Part shown: piece by piece, positions 1 through 11,937 of the stretch
How positions within the stretch are numbered: position 1 is the first letter of the stretch
Layout: every line of letters starts with the position of its first letter
NCBI GenBank assembly: GCA_932521035.1
Contig: OW051494.1
Location: 978,001-1,042,000 of the forward strand
Direction: 5' to 3'
Length of the DNA: 64,000 nt
Origin: Oscheius dolichura
Lineage: Eukaryota > Nematoda > Chromadorea > Rhabditida > Rhabditidae
Position numbers and translations under genes: made by a program
The notes under the pieces: model-generated
What the model was told of the DNA's origin: nothing
What the model saw: the letters and a program-made list of their open reading frames with translations, nothing else
Databases searched by the model: none

Positions 1-1583
1 ATAATAAAAAAAAAGTTGTGTGAAATTGTACCTGTCCGTCTTGTTGAAGCAGGAATACTTGGAGTTGGCTGGGCGCGAGGAGGGATTACCGTAACCGGGA
101 CGGATATGACAGTTGTACCGACGTGGGGAAGACTTTTGACCAGCTCGTCGACTAACTGGAAAATAACAACAGGTTACTGTACCAGACGTTTGGAAATGCT
201 GTGGTCTTGAAGCGAAAACCAAAAAAACGGGCATTTCAAGCTAAAAATCGCTTCAGGACCCGGGAGAACCAAAATGACCGAGCCCAACGAAAATTTCAGT
301 TTCTTTCGCTCCCCTTTAAATTATTCGCTCCCTGATTCAAGGGTACTGTAAACATTCCATAGGTCCCATAACGAAGTCCCCAACCCGGGAATATCCATTA
401 GAAATGGACTGTAGCCCGTCTTATTCCTCTTCCTACCTCCGTTTCCGTGATCCTCGCCTCCACCTTGGCCGGCACCGTAGTCCCGATGACTTCTTCCTCC
501 TTCTCCGGTTCGAAAACATTCGCCACGGGACCTGCTGTAGTCGTCGTCGATCGGAATCGATGGTGTACAATAATCCGTCTATTGGGGATGGTTGGGATGA
601 TGGTCACGTCCTCCGGTAGGGGAATGGTCACCAGTGGCTCCTGTGGGACGAAGAAGAACTCCTCATCTAGCGGGCTTTCTTCCGTCGTCGTTGTGGGACC
701 CTCCCTAGTGAATTCAGAACTGGCATGGAAGGAGGTCTCCTTCACCGTGTCGGGAATTATTGGCAACGGTGGTGATGGAGTTTCTTCTCCTCCCGGAAGG
801 GGAATAAGGACGAGAGGGTCTTGAGTGGAAACTATTGGGGGTACTGTAGGTGCCGTGGCTTCTGGAACGAAGATAAAGGTCTCCTGGAGCGGTTCTTCTG
901 GTTCTTTGGTCAAGAGTTCAGGTTCCAGCTGTTCTCCCGGGACAGGGATCAGTACCCTCGGCTCTTCAGTGAGCAGCTGTCTAGTTGTGGTGGTACTCGC
1001 TGTGGTGGTCTCAGTTGTGGTGGTACTCGCTGTGGTGGTCTCAGTTGTGGTGGTCTCAGTTGTGGTGCTTTCCGTTGTGGCCGTTGTGGGAGCCTCTGTT
1101 GTCATTGTAGGACCCTCAGTGGTCGTAGTTTCTTCAGCGGAAGCCGCCAAAACTGGCGGACGAATGGACGGCGGCCCAGGATGATGAAGGGGCTCTATCG
1201 GCCCCCGCTCAGCCGGAGGAATTGGTTCCAAACTGAAATTTTTGGCTTTATTATATTATGTTAACTGCGTAGAACATTAACTACTCAGTCTAGACTCTTA
1301 AAATTCCCTTAAAATATCTTAAAACTCACATTTCTTGAGACTCTTCGATCTCCTCCACTTCTTCCGTGGTTGTCGTCGTAGGAACTGTCGTGGTCGCCGG
1401 AATTTCGCGGCTTTCTCCCGATTTCCTTGTTATGTCATCCGTCAGCAGGTCCAAATCTTCACTTTTCATAGAAAGTTCACTTTTATCATTAAATAAGCTC
1501 AACTGGAGCTCTTCGTCCGGGCTGCCGTCAGCGTTGAACCTGAAAATGGGCCAAATTTCTCCTTTTTCTGGATTTTTAGTCAT
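1..1583 (-). CDS. Thr/Pro/Glu-rich low-complexity protein, 3' end beyond left edge
   Basis: Not recognised. Phase-compatible exons are 1583-1330, 1232-437 and 155-32; a donor at 31 leads off the window, so the C-terminus is missing. The second exon follows a clean ATTTCAG acceptor. The protein carries mucin-like TTTT/TTE runs and spaced repeats of a VLIPLPG-type motif (VLIPVPG, VLIPLPG, VTIPLPE), two of them preceded by FVP blocks (FIFVPE, FFFVPQ). Such Thr-rich regions are usually extracellular and O-glycosylated, but that is inference. The start is uncertain. ATG at 1583 has an in-frame stop upstream, yet a TTTTCAG acceptor lies just inside this exon, and a leucine-rich signal-like ATG occurs at 1847 with open stretches up to 1980, so one or more 5' exons probably exist. 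If the 437 donor is not used, the frame ends at 398. Confidence 0.5.
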
Positions 1584-2891
1584 TTTTATACTTTTAACGG
1601 TCTAATTTTTCTGTTCCTTTCCACCCCGCGGACGGTCGGCCCCAATTTCTCTGCCGGCAAAGCAGCCAGCAGCGGTTGCTGCCGACTTTTACCGACTTCA
1701 ACTCGTGTTGCTGCTTTATCCGCCACCGTGACAAAGGACAGGATCCCGAGCATCAAGCCGGACTGGAGCACCGTGAGGCCGTAGGCTCTACTGGATTCGA
1801 CATCCTAGCCGGTCAGCGACTTCTACGAACAGAAGCAGCAACAACATCGGCGGTTATGGATGGGGACTCCCTCTCCCCGTCGACTTGGCCACCTGGAAGA
1901 GTACCGGCCTACCACCTCGCCGTCCCGCGGTAGCAGTTCAAGAACTAGCGCAGCACCAAGGGACAAGAGGTCTCCCTCGCGTGATATGTGCTGATTATGG
2001 GAATAAATTGTAAATTGTAAAGGTCTAATAACGTTAAAAATAGAGCTAACTTACTTGTGTTCATCTGTAGATTCTTCAATCGGGAGGCGAGGCAGCGGTG
2101 GGGCCAGAAGGGCCGCCGCCCTGCCCACGAAGAGCCATAAGCTTCCAAGAAGCCATAACCACCTCTGAAAATGTCATTTTTTCTCTACTATTTTCTCCCC
2201 TTTTCATGGTTTGCCAGTGGCTGTCGGGGGTAGTAAAGTTTCACGCCAATAAGGGCAAAAACGATCGCCAGCGGGAGACACAAAGGCGCGCTACACTATC
2301 CTGCTGGGTTTAACTGCCATCTAGGAATAGTAGCCGGGGCTTTTTCCTGTTCCTGTTCCTGATAGGGGCGGCTATCTTTTTATACTCTCTCCCCTTTTCT
2401 AGAGAAGGTGGAAGGCCGTTTAGCAAAGTTAGAAATTCCACCTGGGGACGACCTGTGCCCCCTGGTACAAGGACGCCCCCTCCCGTCTCTTCCCCCCAGG
2501 TACCCCCAATGGTAGAAGGGAAAATCGGATCGAAAATAGACCGGGGGAAACTACAAAGGGCTGGGAAGATGGTGGATGATGGATGACTTTTTTGTGGCGA
2601 GGAAGAGATTAATTTGAGGGGAATAGAGCGATTGGAATTTCAAACCCCCCGGCCTTCTCCTGTCCTCCCCCAGGTGCGCGCTGTATTATTTTAAAACTGA
2701 GATTTTATCGGAAAAATGAAAGGAAAACTAGCTGAAGATAATAAAAAGCGGAGGGAATTGTAAGATAATGAAAATAGACAGCGACAGTAGCGTGTTTTTG
2801 GATTCCTCGAGGAATTTTGAGGTCAATTAATGGAAAAAGTGGAGGTTTGGATAAGAAATCTCTAGTCACTGGGTGAGAAGAAGCAGCACCC
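1584..2891. other. Possible 5' exons then intergenic
   Basis: Short open minus-strand stretches (about 1690-1980 and 2050-2150) could be 5' exons or leader of the left-edge gene, but no phase-consistent chain could be fixed. From 2200 to 2891 nothing recognisable is seen. Confidence 0.3.
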
Positions 2892-3010
2892 GCTTACGGC
2901 CATACCACGTTGAAAGTACGCCATCCCGTCCGATCTGGCAAGTCAAGCAACGTTGGGCCCGGTTAGTACTTGGATCGGAGACGGCTTGGGAATCCCGGGT
3001 GTCGTAAGCT
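2892..3010 (+). rRNA. 5S ribosomal RNA, copy 1
   Basis: A 119-nt 5S gene. It begins GCTTACGGCCATACCAC and ends GTCGTAAGCT, so the first and last bases pair as in eukaryotic 5S. The internal Pol III promoter block (GTTAGTACTTGGATCGGAGAC) is intact apart from normal variation. A T-run follows at once (GCTTTTTGCAG), acting as Pol III terminator. It stands alone rather than in a tandem 5S/SL1 array; no spliced-leader gene was found beside it. Confidence 0.93.
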
Positions 3011-3906
3011 TTTTGCAGTTTTTGTTTCCTATCAATAGTTCTTCCTTTTTTTGAATTTTACTGTATTTTCTCATGGAAAACAATATTCTTACTATTTTTT
3101 TCATGAATTTTCCTATTTACAACGGCTAGAAGGTAAAATATCCCGACAAGACGGGTGGAACAGAAACAGAGGGCGACGCCTCTCATTATTACCTAGTGCC
3201 AATTGTAATCTCTGATTTATAGCCTCTCTCTTCTCATTAAATTGGCGTTTCTAGTTTATAATGAGCGCGAGAAGAGAGAGAGAACAAAAGTCATCGTCTT
3301 CTTTCCTCCCCCTCGTGGGGCGGAAGGTGTATCAACGGAAATGATAGCCAGCGAGGACGAGGAGAAGAAGAACAGGTCAAATTGAACTTTGTAGCCATTT
3401 TGTCTCATTCGTGTCTCGTTAATTCAGCCGATAAAAAGGGAAAAAGACCACGTTTCACTTTTATGTGAAGAGTGGAGGGGAAGGGGGAGGAAATAGCCCC
3501 TTTTGGATTTGAAAATGGCAAAAAAAACAGGGAAAAGAAAGAAAATCTCACTGTATCTGTTAGCATAACCTGGCGATGAGGGTAGCAGAAGCCCGGCCGA
3601 GGTGTGAAAATCGCGATAGATCCTATCTGACCGGATAAAAACGTCTCTCGGGAACGGTGTTCCCCCCGAGAGCTAAAAATGTTCCAGACAACCAAAAGGA
3701 ATGTGAATAATCCTTCTTTAAAATGTTTAGGGCGTCTTTTCCCCCCGAATAAATCGGGATACCCAAAAATTAGGGATGCAGAGCTTCCCGATGAGCCTCA
3801 CCCACGCACCACCCTTTTCCCACAACCAATGCACTTTTCAGCACCGGCTGGAAGCATTCTGCTGGTACCTTACGCTGTCAACGTGAAAAACAAACGACTT
3901 TAGATT

Positions 3907-3932
3907 ATGCTGCCGAGATTGTACGGGTGCAG
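3907..3932 (-). repeat. Half copy of palindromic element
   Basis: Only one arm, CTGCCGAGATTGTACGGGTG, is present. It lies just ahead of the 170-bp repeat copy. Confidence 0.6.
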
Positions 3933-3954
3933 CTACGGGGAGGAATGACATTGC

Positions 3955-4120
3955 GCGCCCAGTGTGTGCGCCAAACTTTAAACTCCATATTTTTGTATCT
4001 TTTTCATTATTTTATCAGAAGTTTCTACATTCAAAATGTAGCCCAGATTTTTCTCTACAAGCTGCTGTAGCTCTTATAATTTATAGATTTAATTTAAAGA
4101 AATGGGAAGCTATAATAGGC
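3955..4120 (+). repeat. 170-bp AT-rich dispersed repeat, copy 1
   Basis: Bounded by GCGCGC-type ends. Internal landmarks are CCAAACTTTAAA, TGTAGCCCAGA, TTCTCTACAA and TTAAAGAAATGGGAAGCTAT. The same landmarks in the same order occur at 13785-13945 and, more diverged, at 15010-15185. Confidence 0.65.
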
Positions 4121-6307
4121 GCGCCTCCCTCTTGCCCAGTAAATATTACTGTTGTGCCTTTCAGAATGAGGCAATAGGTTTTTAGAGGCTAAAAATCAGA
4201 ATCACATGATCTTGATGTCATCTTGTCATGCTTATTAGCGAAGATAGAACAAAGAACAGCCGGGGAACGGGGTAAAAAGAGGTGAAGGGAGACAAGAAAC
4301 TGTAGAGTGTAATCGTCTCGCGTAGAAGAATTCTTACAGGAGAAAGAGAGATGTTATCAGGTCAAAATGAAGCGAAGAAGACGAAATTAGACAATAAGAA
4401 GGTTATAAAGGTTATGAGGTGGAATACATTGGAATAACAGGGAGCAATATGGAGGAACGGGAACAGTAATCCGCCGCCTCTCCTTCTATTCCCGTTGTGG
4501 GACAAAGGGCGGGGAAAATGGGATTTTAAAAGTGGAGAAAGGATAGCAAGGTAACTGTAGTCGTTCTCGAGAATGAAAGTATTAAGAAGAAATGCCATAC
4601 AGTGTGAATCCCAGGTTGTGGCTATCCGTAGTTTGTTCAATTGGCGAGCGGACACTCATAGTCCTTATGGGAACGGGCAGAACACTAGCCATTCGCCAGC
4701 CATTGTAGAAAGTGGACAAAAAGCAAAAAATAACGCCTAGCAAAGCAGGAAATATTGGTGTTGATGATCCAAGTGGGGGGGAAGAAAAAGGAGAGAAAAG
4801 AGGAGAGGAAAGTAGGAAACGGGAAGAGGAGGAAGAGGGCTTTTCAGTGCCAGAGATGTCTCCAAGAAGGGAAAACGTTTAAATTGGGATCGAAAAACGG
4901 CGGGAATGGAAGAAAATGAGCTAGATATTTAGCGAAGAAAGGAGAAAATGGCGGAAAATCCATGAAAGGGGATCTAAAGTCGGTTAGGAGGTAGACAAGA
5001 GCCGTTTCCCCGACCTGAGGTTCAATTTCTGGTTCAAAGAGAGCCGAATAACGTTAGCCATGGTCTTACCCGTCTGCCAGGGTATAATAAATAGAAAACG
5101 GCTAGAAATACAATAGTGAAATACTCCTAAAAATTGAGAAAAGAAGAAGGAAAGCGGGAGAATGGCCGAAGAATGGAGAAGGGCGCCAAGAGGCGGAATA
5201 TAGCCTTATCCTGGGTCCTGGAGCAGATTTTCTGGATTTTTCGGAGAAGAGATATATTTTATAAGGTTCCAGCACCTGTGGAAGGTTCTCTAGAGCCAAA
5301 ATTTGGAAGAAAATGGCTGGAAGAGGGCGATAAGAGGCGATAACAGGCTATGATACGAGCCAAGGATCAAATTTTGGGATAATGAAGGAAAGGGGACCAG
5401 ATTAGATTGTCCAGAGCTAGAAAACAAACCATCTTCGTCTTCGTCTAGTCTAGGTCAAGAGTATTCCCTGTCCTCCTCCCGTAGTAGAAGTGAGTGGCGA
5501 CCTGCCGCTGTTTGCCTGCCTGCCGGTGGTGGTAGCGGGGGTGAGATGATGCCGATGGCACTCCAGTTCGCCGGGGGGCGGCAGCAGCTTCTTTCGGGGG
5601 TGGTGTGTGGGTCTCGTGTGTCGTCTTCTCCCTTTTTTGCTGCCTCCTCTGTTCTCGTCTGTCGCGACTTGTCTCTCTGCCCTCTCCTCCTCCTTTTTAC
5701 CCTTAGAGGAGGGGGAGGGGACACCTGGTTCGAGGCAAAGATGGCGATCTCCTGATAATCTTGGGTGTTTTAAAAACCGCGCGCCTTTCTTCGTTTATTT
5801 TGTCAAGTTTTTTAGGAGGAGGCATGAAAAGCCGATCTGGGAACGGGATAAGAGCCGGGGGCTGGTGAGGGGGGAAAAGACTAGGAGAACAGACTATTTC
5901 GACTGTTTTATGGCATGGCGGTGGGTAGTTAACAAAGCAGGGAAGAGGGAGGGCAGTGGCCAGGAGACAGGGAACGAAGAGTTACTAGGAAAGAAGCAAA
6001 ATCCCGTAATCCTCGAAAATAAGTTCCTTTAAGCTGCAAACAAGCCCCAATCCACCCATCATCCCATCGACATGAAAGGACTGCTCCTCGGCTCCCTGCT
6101 GGCTATTACTATAACTTCTCCTGCCCCTGAACAGATGCAGGCTTCTTTTACCCTGAAATTCCTTCCATTCCTCTGTATTTCAATATTTTCCTTCAAAAAA
6201 AGGGCATTACAGAGTGTAAAAACTGAAAAAGAATGTGAAAAACCACAAAAATACGGTAAACTCTCAAAAAGAACAAGAGAAAATGAAGAGAAACAAAAAC
6301 TGCAAAA

Positions 6308-6426
6308 AGCTTACGACACCCGGGATTCCCAAGCCGTCTCCGATCCAAGTACTAACCGGGCCCAACGTTGCTTGACTTGCCAGATCGGACGGGATGGCGT
6401 ACTTTCAACGTGGTATGGCCGTAAGC
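6308..6426 (-). rRNA. 5S ribosomal RNA, copy 2
   Basis: Full-length 119-nt 5S gene on the minus strand, nearly identical to copy 1. The 3' flank (GCTTTTTGCAGTTTTTGTTT) and the 5' flank (GCAGCATTCGCTTACGG) also resemble those of copy 1, so the duplicated unit was longer than the gene. It lies about 490 bp upstream of cccp-1, on the opposite strand. Confidence 0.93.
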
Positions 6427-6912
6427 GAATGCTGCTCATTTTCGCTCGGGGACAAGAGGGACTGATGTCTCCACGCTTGGATTGTCATAATTTTTGGCAA
6501 CGAAAATTCCATTTTTGCACTTATAAATGCTTCGATTGGGGGTGGAATTTTATAGTTTCTTCGATAAATAGCTTTATTTTCCTTATAAACCTATTTCTAC
6601 CCAGGAAAAGACTCCAAATCCAATTCCACTCCCTTTTCTCTCTATTTTCTCAATTTCTAGCTATTTTCCCTCCTTTAAATACTACTTTCCTGTCATATTT
6701 TCCCCGTTAATTGGTCATTTCTCCAAGGCAATTCATGTTGCGTCTCAGCGTGGTAATTGTGGCCTACCCGGCCGCCACCAGCACACAAATCGATAGCGAA
6801 GGACCTTCCAAACTCGGCTTATACTAATTAGATCGGCTCTTTTTATCCCCCACTTCTCTTAAAATCCTCCTTTAAATTACAGTATAATCTTCAGAGAAAA
6901 ATGAGACAATAA
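6427..6912. other. Promoter/5' region of cccp-1
   Basis: No gene. A candidate trans-splice acceptor (AATCTTCAG) lies about 20 nt before the cccp-1 ATG, and a four-codon upstream reading frame (ATG AGA CAA TAA) overlaps the leader. Confidence 0.4.
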
Positions 6913-9900
6913 ATGGAAGAGGACCCAGCTGACCAGGTGGCGACCACATCCAATGGTTTCAATCCGTCGGAAACGGCGGAAAATGCCGGTAGCTATCAAC
7001 AACTCATGGAGAAGTACTCCTTCCAACAGAAAGAACTCGAAAAGTTGGCTATTTCTAGTATTTTTTGGGTTAAAAAAGCAGTTTTTCCAGATGTGAAGAG
7101 CAAAACACAGAGTATAGAGAGAAACTGTTGAAAACAATACGAGAACGCGATCTAAATGACGAATTGTTGAGGAATATCAGGGAGGAGATGAAGAAGGAGA
7201 CGGAGGAATTGAAGAGAAGGTTGAAAGACCAGGATATTCAGCTGAAAGCCGTCCAGGTAGGCGAAATTGGAGTTTCTTTTTGAAATTTCAGTCAATATTC
7301 CAGTTCTATACGTTTAAAAAGTTATTTATCTAGAAAAGTAGATCAATTTGTGTCCTGAGAACAATTTTGAGGCATACTTTCCCTGAAAGGGGCACCTTTT
7401 TGGCTTGGACAGCCTTTGCCCAGTATAACGACATGAATCTTGGAATTTTGTTGAATTTGTACCTAAAAATGATGTTTATTCTTTATTTAAAGGGGGTTAA
7501 CTGAAAAAGGAGGTTAAAATTAATCTAGGAGATCAATTCTAGCCCTTATTCTCTTATGAATAACCCGGCAAATCGGGCACGCCGGTTTAGGGGCGGACTT
7601 GTGCCTTGAGCCCGGAATTTTTGATAATCTCCTCCAATTCCTTCTCTTTTTTTAATTTTAAAGGTCTAGCAATGAGAAAATCCCCCCTTATCTATTAAAG
7701 TGCTATGGTGTTTGTCTGTTTGTCTGTTTGTTTGTCTGTCCGATGGGAAAGTGTCCGACGGTAAATGGATTATTAAATTTCTTAATCCCGGGGGCCGCCA
7801 CAGGTCGAAACGGATAACTTTGACAGACAGACGACAGCCGTAGGCTGCCGAAGGCTCGCTGGACCCGTATTCATAGTCGATAACCCCCGGGGATATGTCT
7901 ACGAATACGGGTCCTGGGAACCTAAATAAAGCCTAGAAAACAAATCGTGGCGGGAATTCGAACCAAATAGGCTGTTACGTGGGTTAGAGGCGTATCGTAT
8001 AGCCGCCTGCATGCCTCATTTTATTGGGCGATTATAGAGGGAACGGGTCCCTTATAAGCAAGTTCCAGGGTCCCTTTTACTCAATTTCTATTTAAAAAAC
8101 ACATTTTAATATTAAAAATACATTAAAAAGTAGTCCATGACCTCCTGGCTGTTCCAATCTCTTTTTTTGCCTGCCACACGTCTCCATTTGTCCAGCTGGC
8201 GGTCGCCCCCATTTGACTCCTCCATTCCCTGCCCATATTTCCCCCTATGGCCTGAAAATGTCCGTTTTTTATTATATAAAAAAGGTAATTAGACAGCCAG
8301 CTATCTTATCTGATAAATTCTGACACTAGGAATTACTAGAAGATGTTTCTTCCCTTCAGGACAAGACCGCCGCCAAAGAGGCCCACTACAACGTCACCAT
8401 GAAGGATCTCTCATTGAAATATAATAATTCTATCAGTCAGGTATTATTTTATATATTTTTTAATATATTAATATAATATTAATAGCTAACAAAGAAAGCA
8501 GACATGGCGGAGAAGGAGAAAAACGAAGCGGTCATTAAATACGCCACTAGAGAGGCGGAAATAATGAGGATACGGGCAGAAATAACCAAAAAAGACCAGG
8601 TTTTAACTACTTTTAAAGGCCTATTTTTATTTATTCTAGGAATTAAAAGAGGTTTTGTCATCGAAAAAAGAACTGGAACAGTGCCAAGCAGCGGAAAATG
8701 TCGACCAACTGGAAAAGAACCTGAACTCGACGAGGGTAGAGCTGGAAAAGCTCAAACACGAGAGATTTGACATGGAGAATCGACTGAAAATGAGCGAGAA
8801 ACGTGTTGAGGTAAGAGATTACTGTATCTTTTCGAGTTTCATAAGAAAAACAGGGGTTAAAGGACTGTTTTCTGGGCATAATGGGGGTATTGGGTTCAGA
8901 CGGGATGGCGCCACAGTTAGACAGCCGGAAGCCACAGTTAGGCAGCTTGGTCTCCCAAATTGCTGCTGAAATGGATTTTAGCCCAAATTTTCTAATTTTT
9001 CCCATTCCAGGCGAGTCAGACTTCGATAGCCGAACTCAAACAACAGTGCGAAGTGCTCCGGAAGCAGCTGATCGGATTGAAAGATGAGAAATCCCAATTA
9101 GCCGAAGAGAATCGCCATCTGGCTCAAAGAACACAGGTTTCCCGCCGTTTCAATATTTTTAAATTGTCTAATTTTAGCAACAAGAAAGTCGACTCCAGCT
9201 GGAGACGGAAACAATGACAAAATCTCATTCTGATATGGAATTACGGTTCAAAGAGACCATTACGGATGTCACCCGCCTCCGGGAGGAGAACCATCAGCTT
9301 CATAGCCAGTTGGATTCCGTGGGGAAGGAAAATCTGGATCTTTTGACGAAATTACAAGATTTGGAGGATAAACTCCTGATGGAGGAGGAAGCCCACGCGA
9401 AAGCGCAGCTGGAAGCAGAGAGACTGGCCGATATTGGGGGAAAAGTCAAAAAGTAGGTCATTTTTACACTATTTTTACCATTTTTCCACAGAAACCGAAA
9501 AATAGATCATTTTTTACCATAGTCTCCCTTTTTATCCAGAAAAAATAACGTTTAAAGGTCTAAAAAGACGAAAACAACCCATTTGTAATTTTGTGAGACC
9601 CGCGCGCCCGCCCCCGTAGAATCTCGGCAGCCTTGAAGTTCTGGGGCACTTGAAGCAAGGCGTTTTAGCTGCCGAGATTTTACGGGTGCGCGCGCACTGA
9701 TCTCAGATCACAATCTTCGTGTTCCTATTCCATTTTGCCTCGAAAAAAACGAAATTTATACGACTAAAAACATAAATCTCATCGTTCCAGGAGTCAAGAA
9801 GCTGCCACCGCTGCTAAAAACGCTCTTGAAGCCGCTGAAAAAGACCGGGAAACGGCGGAAAAAGAAGCGGAGGCCTGTCGTCTCCAAGCCGAGAGAATGC

Positions 9901-11668
9901 TCCAAATAACGGAACAACTAACCCAGAGGAACAGTCAACTGGCTGGGGAGGCAGAGCAGGCCAGGGAGAAGACGAGGAAGTTGGAGCAGGAGCTGGTCGA
10001 GGCACAGGGAGCACTGGCCAGGGCCAGTAGTCGACTGGAGGAGAGGGAAAATGACCTGATTGAGGCTCAGGGAACCAATGAGAGTGAGAATACTCGACTG
10101 AAAGAAGAACTACGGGCGGCAATTGCCAAGGAAAAGGAACTGGAAGCCAGGCTCAGGGAGACGAAGAATGACTACGCGGCGTATAAGAAGAAACAGGCAG
10201 CTAATCTCAAGGTACGTGACTTTTTTCACTGTTTTAGACCTTTAAAATTATAAAGTAGAGTAAAAATTAGTCATTCTAATCGAAGAAAATGGTGTTTTCC
10301 AACCAAAAACGAGCGGACAGTCGAGGTTTCGTGATGCAGGGCGAGGTGGCGATTGCTTGAGGAAAGCAGTCGCAGGTTCGAGTCCCGCGGCGGTCAAAAC
10401 TCTTTGCTTTTTGTTTTACTCTCTTTACGATATTTATTTTCCAGGAATTGAAGCAAGAAATTTCTCACCTTCGAAAACATGCAGATTCTGGCCAGTCGGA
10501 GTCCTACCTCTCCGCCAGTACGGTAGACGGCGTCCCGAGCATGTCATCCAGGTCGAGAACCAGCTCCTTGACCAGCTTGGACCGGGTTACGGTACTTATT
10601 TTCATGTTATCTTTATTTATTTCTTAAAATTCAGAGCGCCTCACAGGAAGATTCCACCAAGCCGGTAGAAGAAATGAATCCCAGCCTTCAACAGACAATG
10701 GTGGATAAAATTGTCCTCTTGCAGCGGAAATTGGCTAGAAGAACAGAAAAAATAGAATTTTTGGAAGAACACGTGAGACAATGTCTGGAAGAGCTGCAAA
10801 AGAAGACAAAGTACGTTACAAAAAATCAAAAAAAAATGGGGAAAAATAAAAGGAAAAAGCTTACGACACCCGGGATTCCCAAGCCGTCTCCGATCCAAGT
10901 ACTAACCGGGCCCAACGTTGCTTGACTTGCCAGATCGGACGGGATGGCGTACCTTCAAAACGTGGTATGGCCGTAAGCGAAATCTCTTCCCATTACGCTG
11001 GGGTTTCTGCCTTTTTCGCCATTTTTCCACCTAAAATTACCATTTTTCTTCTCCAAATAATTAAATTTAGCAATGTTCCATCACTTTTTACTATAAAAAT
11101 GATTTTACTATAAGCAAGTGACAAATTTCTTCCAGAATAATCCAGCATTACGCCCTGAGGGAAGAGGCGTCTCTTCTCCTCCCTGCTGACCATTCTCTAG
11201 AGCAGGTAGAGTCCATTTTTGCCTATAATCGCCATTCTAACCCAAATTTTCATGCTTTACACTAATTTCCCGGTCATTTTCAGCTATTTGCTTGCTGTGA
11301 AATCGTTCAGGCAAGTTTTGTACGGCGTCGTGTTGTGCAGTGGCTTTGATTTCAAATTTCGCGGGGTTTTCCGATGGAAATCGAGATTTTTCAGATTCCT
11401 GCGGTAAAAAAAGGCTCCAGCTATGCTTTGATGGGGTCGATGTTCACCACGGGGGAGAAGAAAGCCCTCCAACTGGCGACGGAGGTGAACAGCCGACTGC
11501 AAGCCGTCCTTGAGGATACCTTGACGAAAAATATCACTTTAAAGGTCTGTTCCACCATTATTTTGATAATTTTATGATATTTAGAGCTCTGTGGATACGT
11601 TATCTAGTGAAAATAGTCGACTAAGCCGAGAAAATCGGCTGTTAACCCTGACACAATCGAAAGATTAG
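6913..11668 (+). CDS. cccp-1: CCDC186-type coiled-coil golgin (CCCP-1)
   Basis: Thirteen phase-consistent exons: 6913-7043, 7091-7256, 8360-8440, 8486-8599, 8640-8810, 9011-9136, 9178-9452, 9791-10211, 10445-10591, 10635-10810, 11136-11205, 11395-11544 and 11585-11668. They encode about 703 residues, close to the length I recall for worm CCCP-1. Nearly the whole protein is charged heptad coiled coil rich in E, K, Q and L. The C-terminal segment IIQHYALREEASLL and the final region GSSYALMGSMF with RLQAVLEDTLTKNITLK look like the conserved tail of CCDC186. In worms this family works with RAB-2 and the EARP complex in dense-core vesicle cargo sorting at the trans-Golgi (family knowledge). Intron 10 contains an antisense 5S gene; intron 8 contains a tRNA-like relic. 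The start ATG follows a likely trans-splice acceptor. A generic coiled-coil protein is the alternative. Confidence 0.75.
7257..8359. other. cccp-1 intron 2 with tandem and hairpin repeats
   Basis: A 1.1-kb intron. It has a TTTGTCTG microsatellite near 7710-7740 and a strong hairpin at 7861-7915, whose arms read GGACCCGTATTC and GAATACGGGTCC around a CCCCCGGGG centre. No exon is visible. Confidence 0.6.
9601..9696. repeat. Palindromic element, copy in cccp-1 intron 7
   Basis: Arms CCCGTAGAATCTCGGCAGC and GCTGCCGAGATTTTACGGG flank an unrelated loop of about 45 nt. The outer ends are GCGCGC-rich. Confidence 0.85.
10315..10396 (+). pseudogene. tRNA-like relic in cccp-1 intron 8
   Basis: It has a recognisable T-arm (GCAGGTTCGAGTCCCGC) and a 5-bp anticodon-like stem, but position 33 is G rather than T, one T-stem pair is broken and the acceptor stem does not close. 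The end GGCGGTCAAAAC followed by TTTGCTTTTTG resembles the end of tRNA-Arg at 11865. Confidence 0.5.
10858..10978 (-). rRNA. 5S ribosomal RNA, copy 3, inside cccp-1 intron
   Basis: A 5S gene on the opposite strand to its host gene, within cccp-1 intron 10. It is 121 nt because the helix region near the 5' end has two extra bases (GTTTTGAAGG against GTTGAAAG). A T-run follows the gene (AGCTTTTTCC). The remaining sequence matches copies 1 and 2. The insertion may affect helix geometry, so it could be a variant or a decaying copy. Confidence 0.85.
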
Positions 11669-11864
11669 TCTAGCCTCCCACCAAATATCACTTTTCATTC
11701 CATTTTTACCCATACTGGTGCCAAACTTCTCCTTTCCTGTGATATATTTATTATAATCTTTCCAGAGTGCTAAAAACTGTAATAAATAGCAGAAAAGCTC
11801 ACCGCCGGTGCATTTCCCCCCGTTGCCAATCGACGTATTTCGATCAATCGGGGGCTATCAACAT

Positions 11865-11937
11865 GGCCGCGTGGCGCAATGGATAACGCGTCTGCCTACG
11901 GAGCAGAAGATTGCAGGTTCGAATCCTGCCGTGGTCG
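11865..11937 (+). tRNA. tRNA-Arg(ACG)
   Basis: A 73-nt cloverleaf. The acceptor stem GGCCGCG pairs with CGTGGTC, the discriminator base is G, the anticodon stem is TCTGC/GCAGA with loop CTACGGA (anticodon ACG), and the T-arm is GCAGG-TTCGAAT-CCTGC. It is followed by GAAAACATTTTTGCTTTTTTTT, a Pol III terminator. It lies about 200 bp past the cccp-1 stop, on the same strand. Confidence 0.92.

Larger units (their letters stand above)
3011..6307. other. Intergenic, repeat-bearing
   Basis: No coding exon could be supported. It holds half of a palindromic element (3907-3932), a copy of the 170-bp AT-rich repeat (3955-4120), and purine- or pyrimidine-rich stretches near 3250, 4780 and 5450-5720. 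The ORFs seen here lack splice context and codon structure of real exons. Confidence 0.5.

Noticed and set aside
6072-6710. 212-codon open frame on the plus strand
   Set aside because: It reads straight through the antisense 5S rRNA gene at 6308-6426, so the open frame is accidental.
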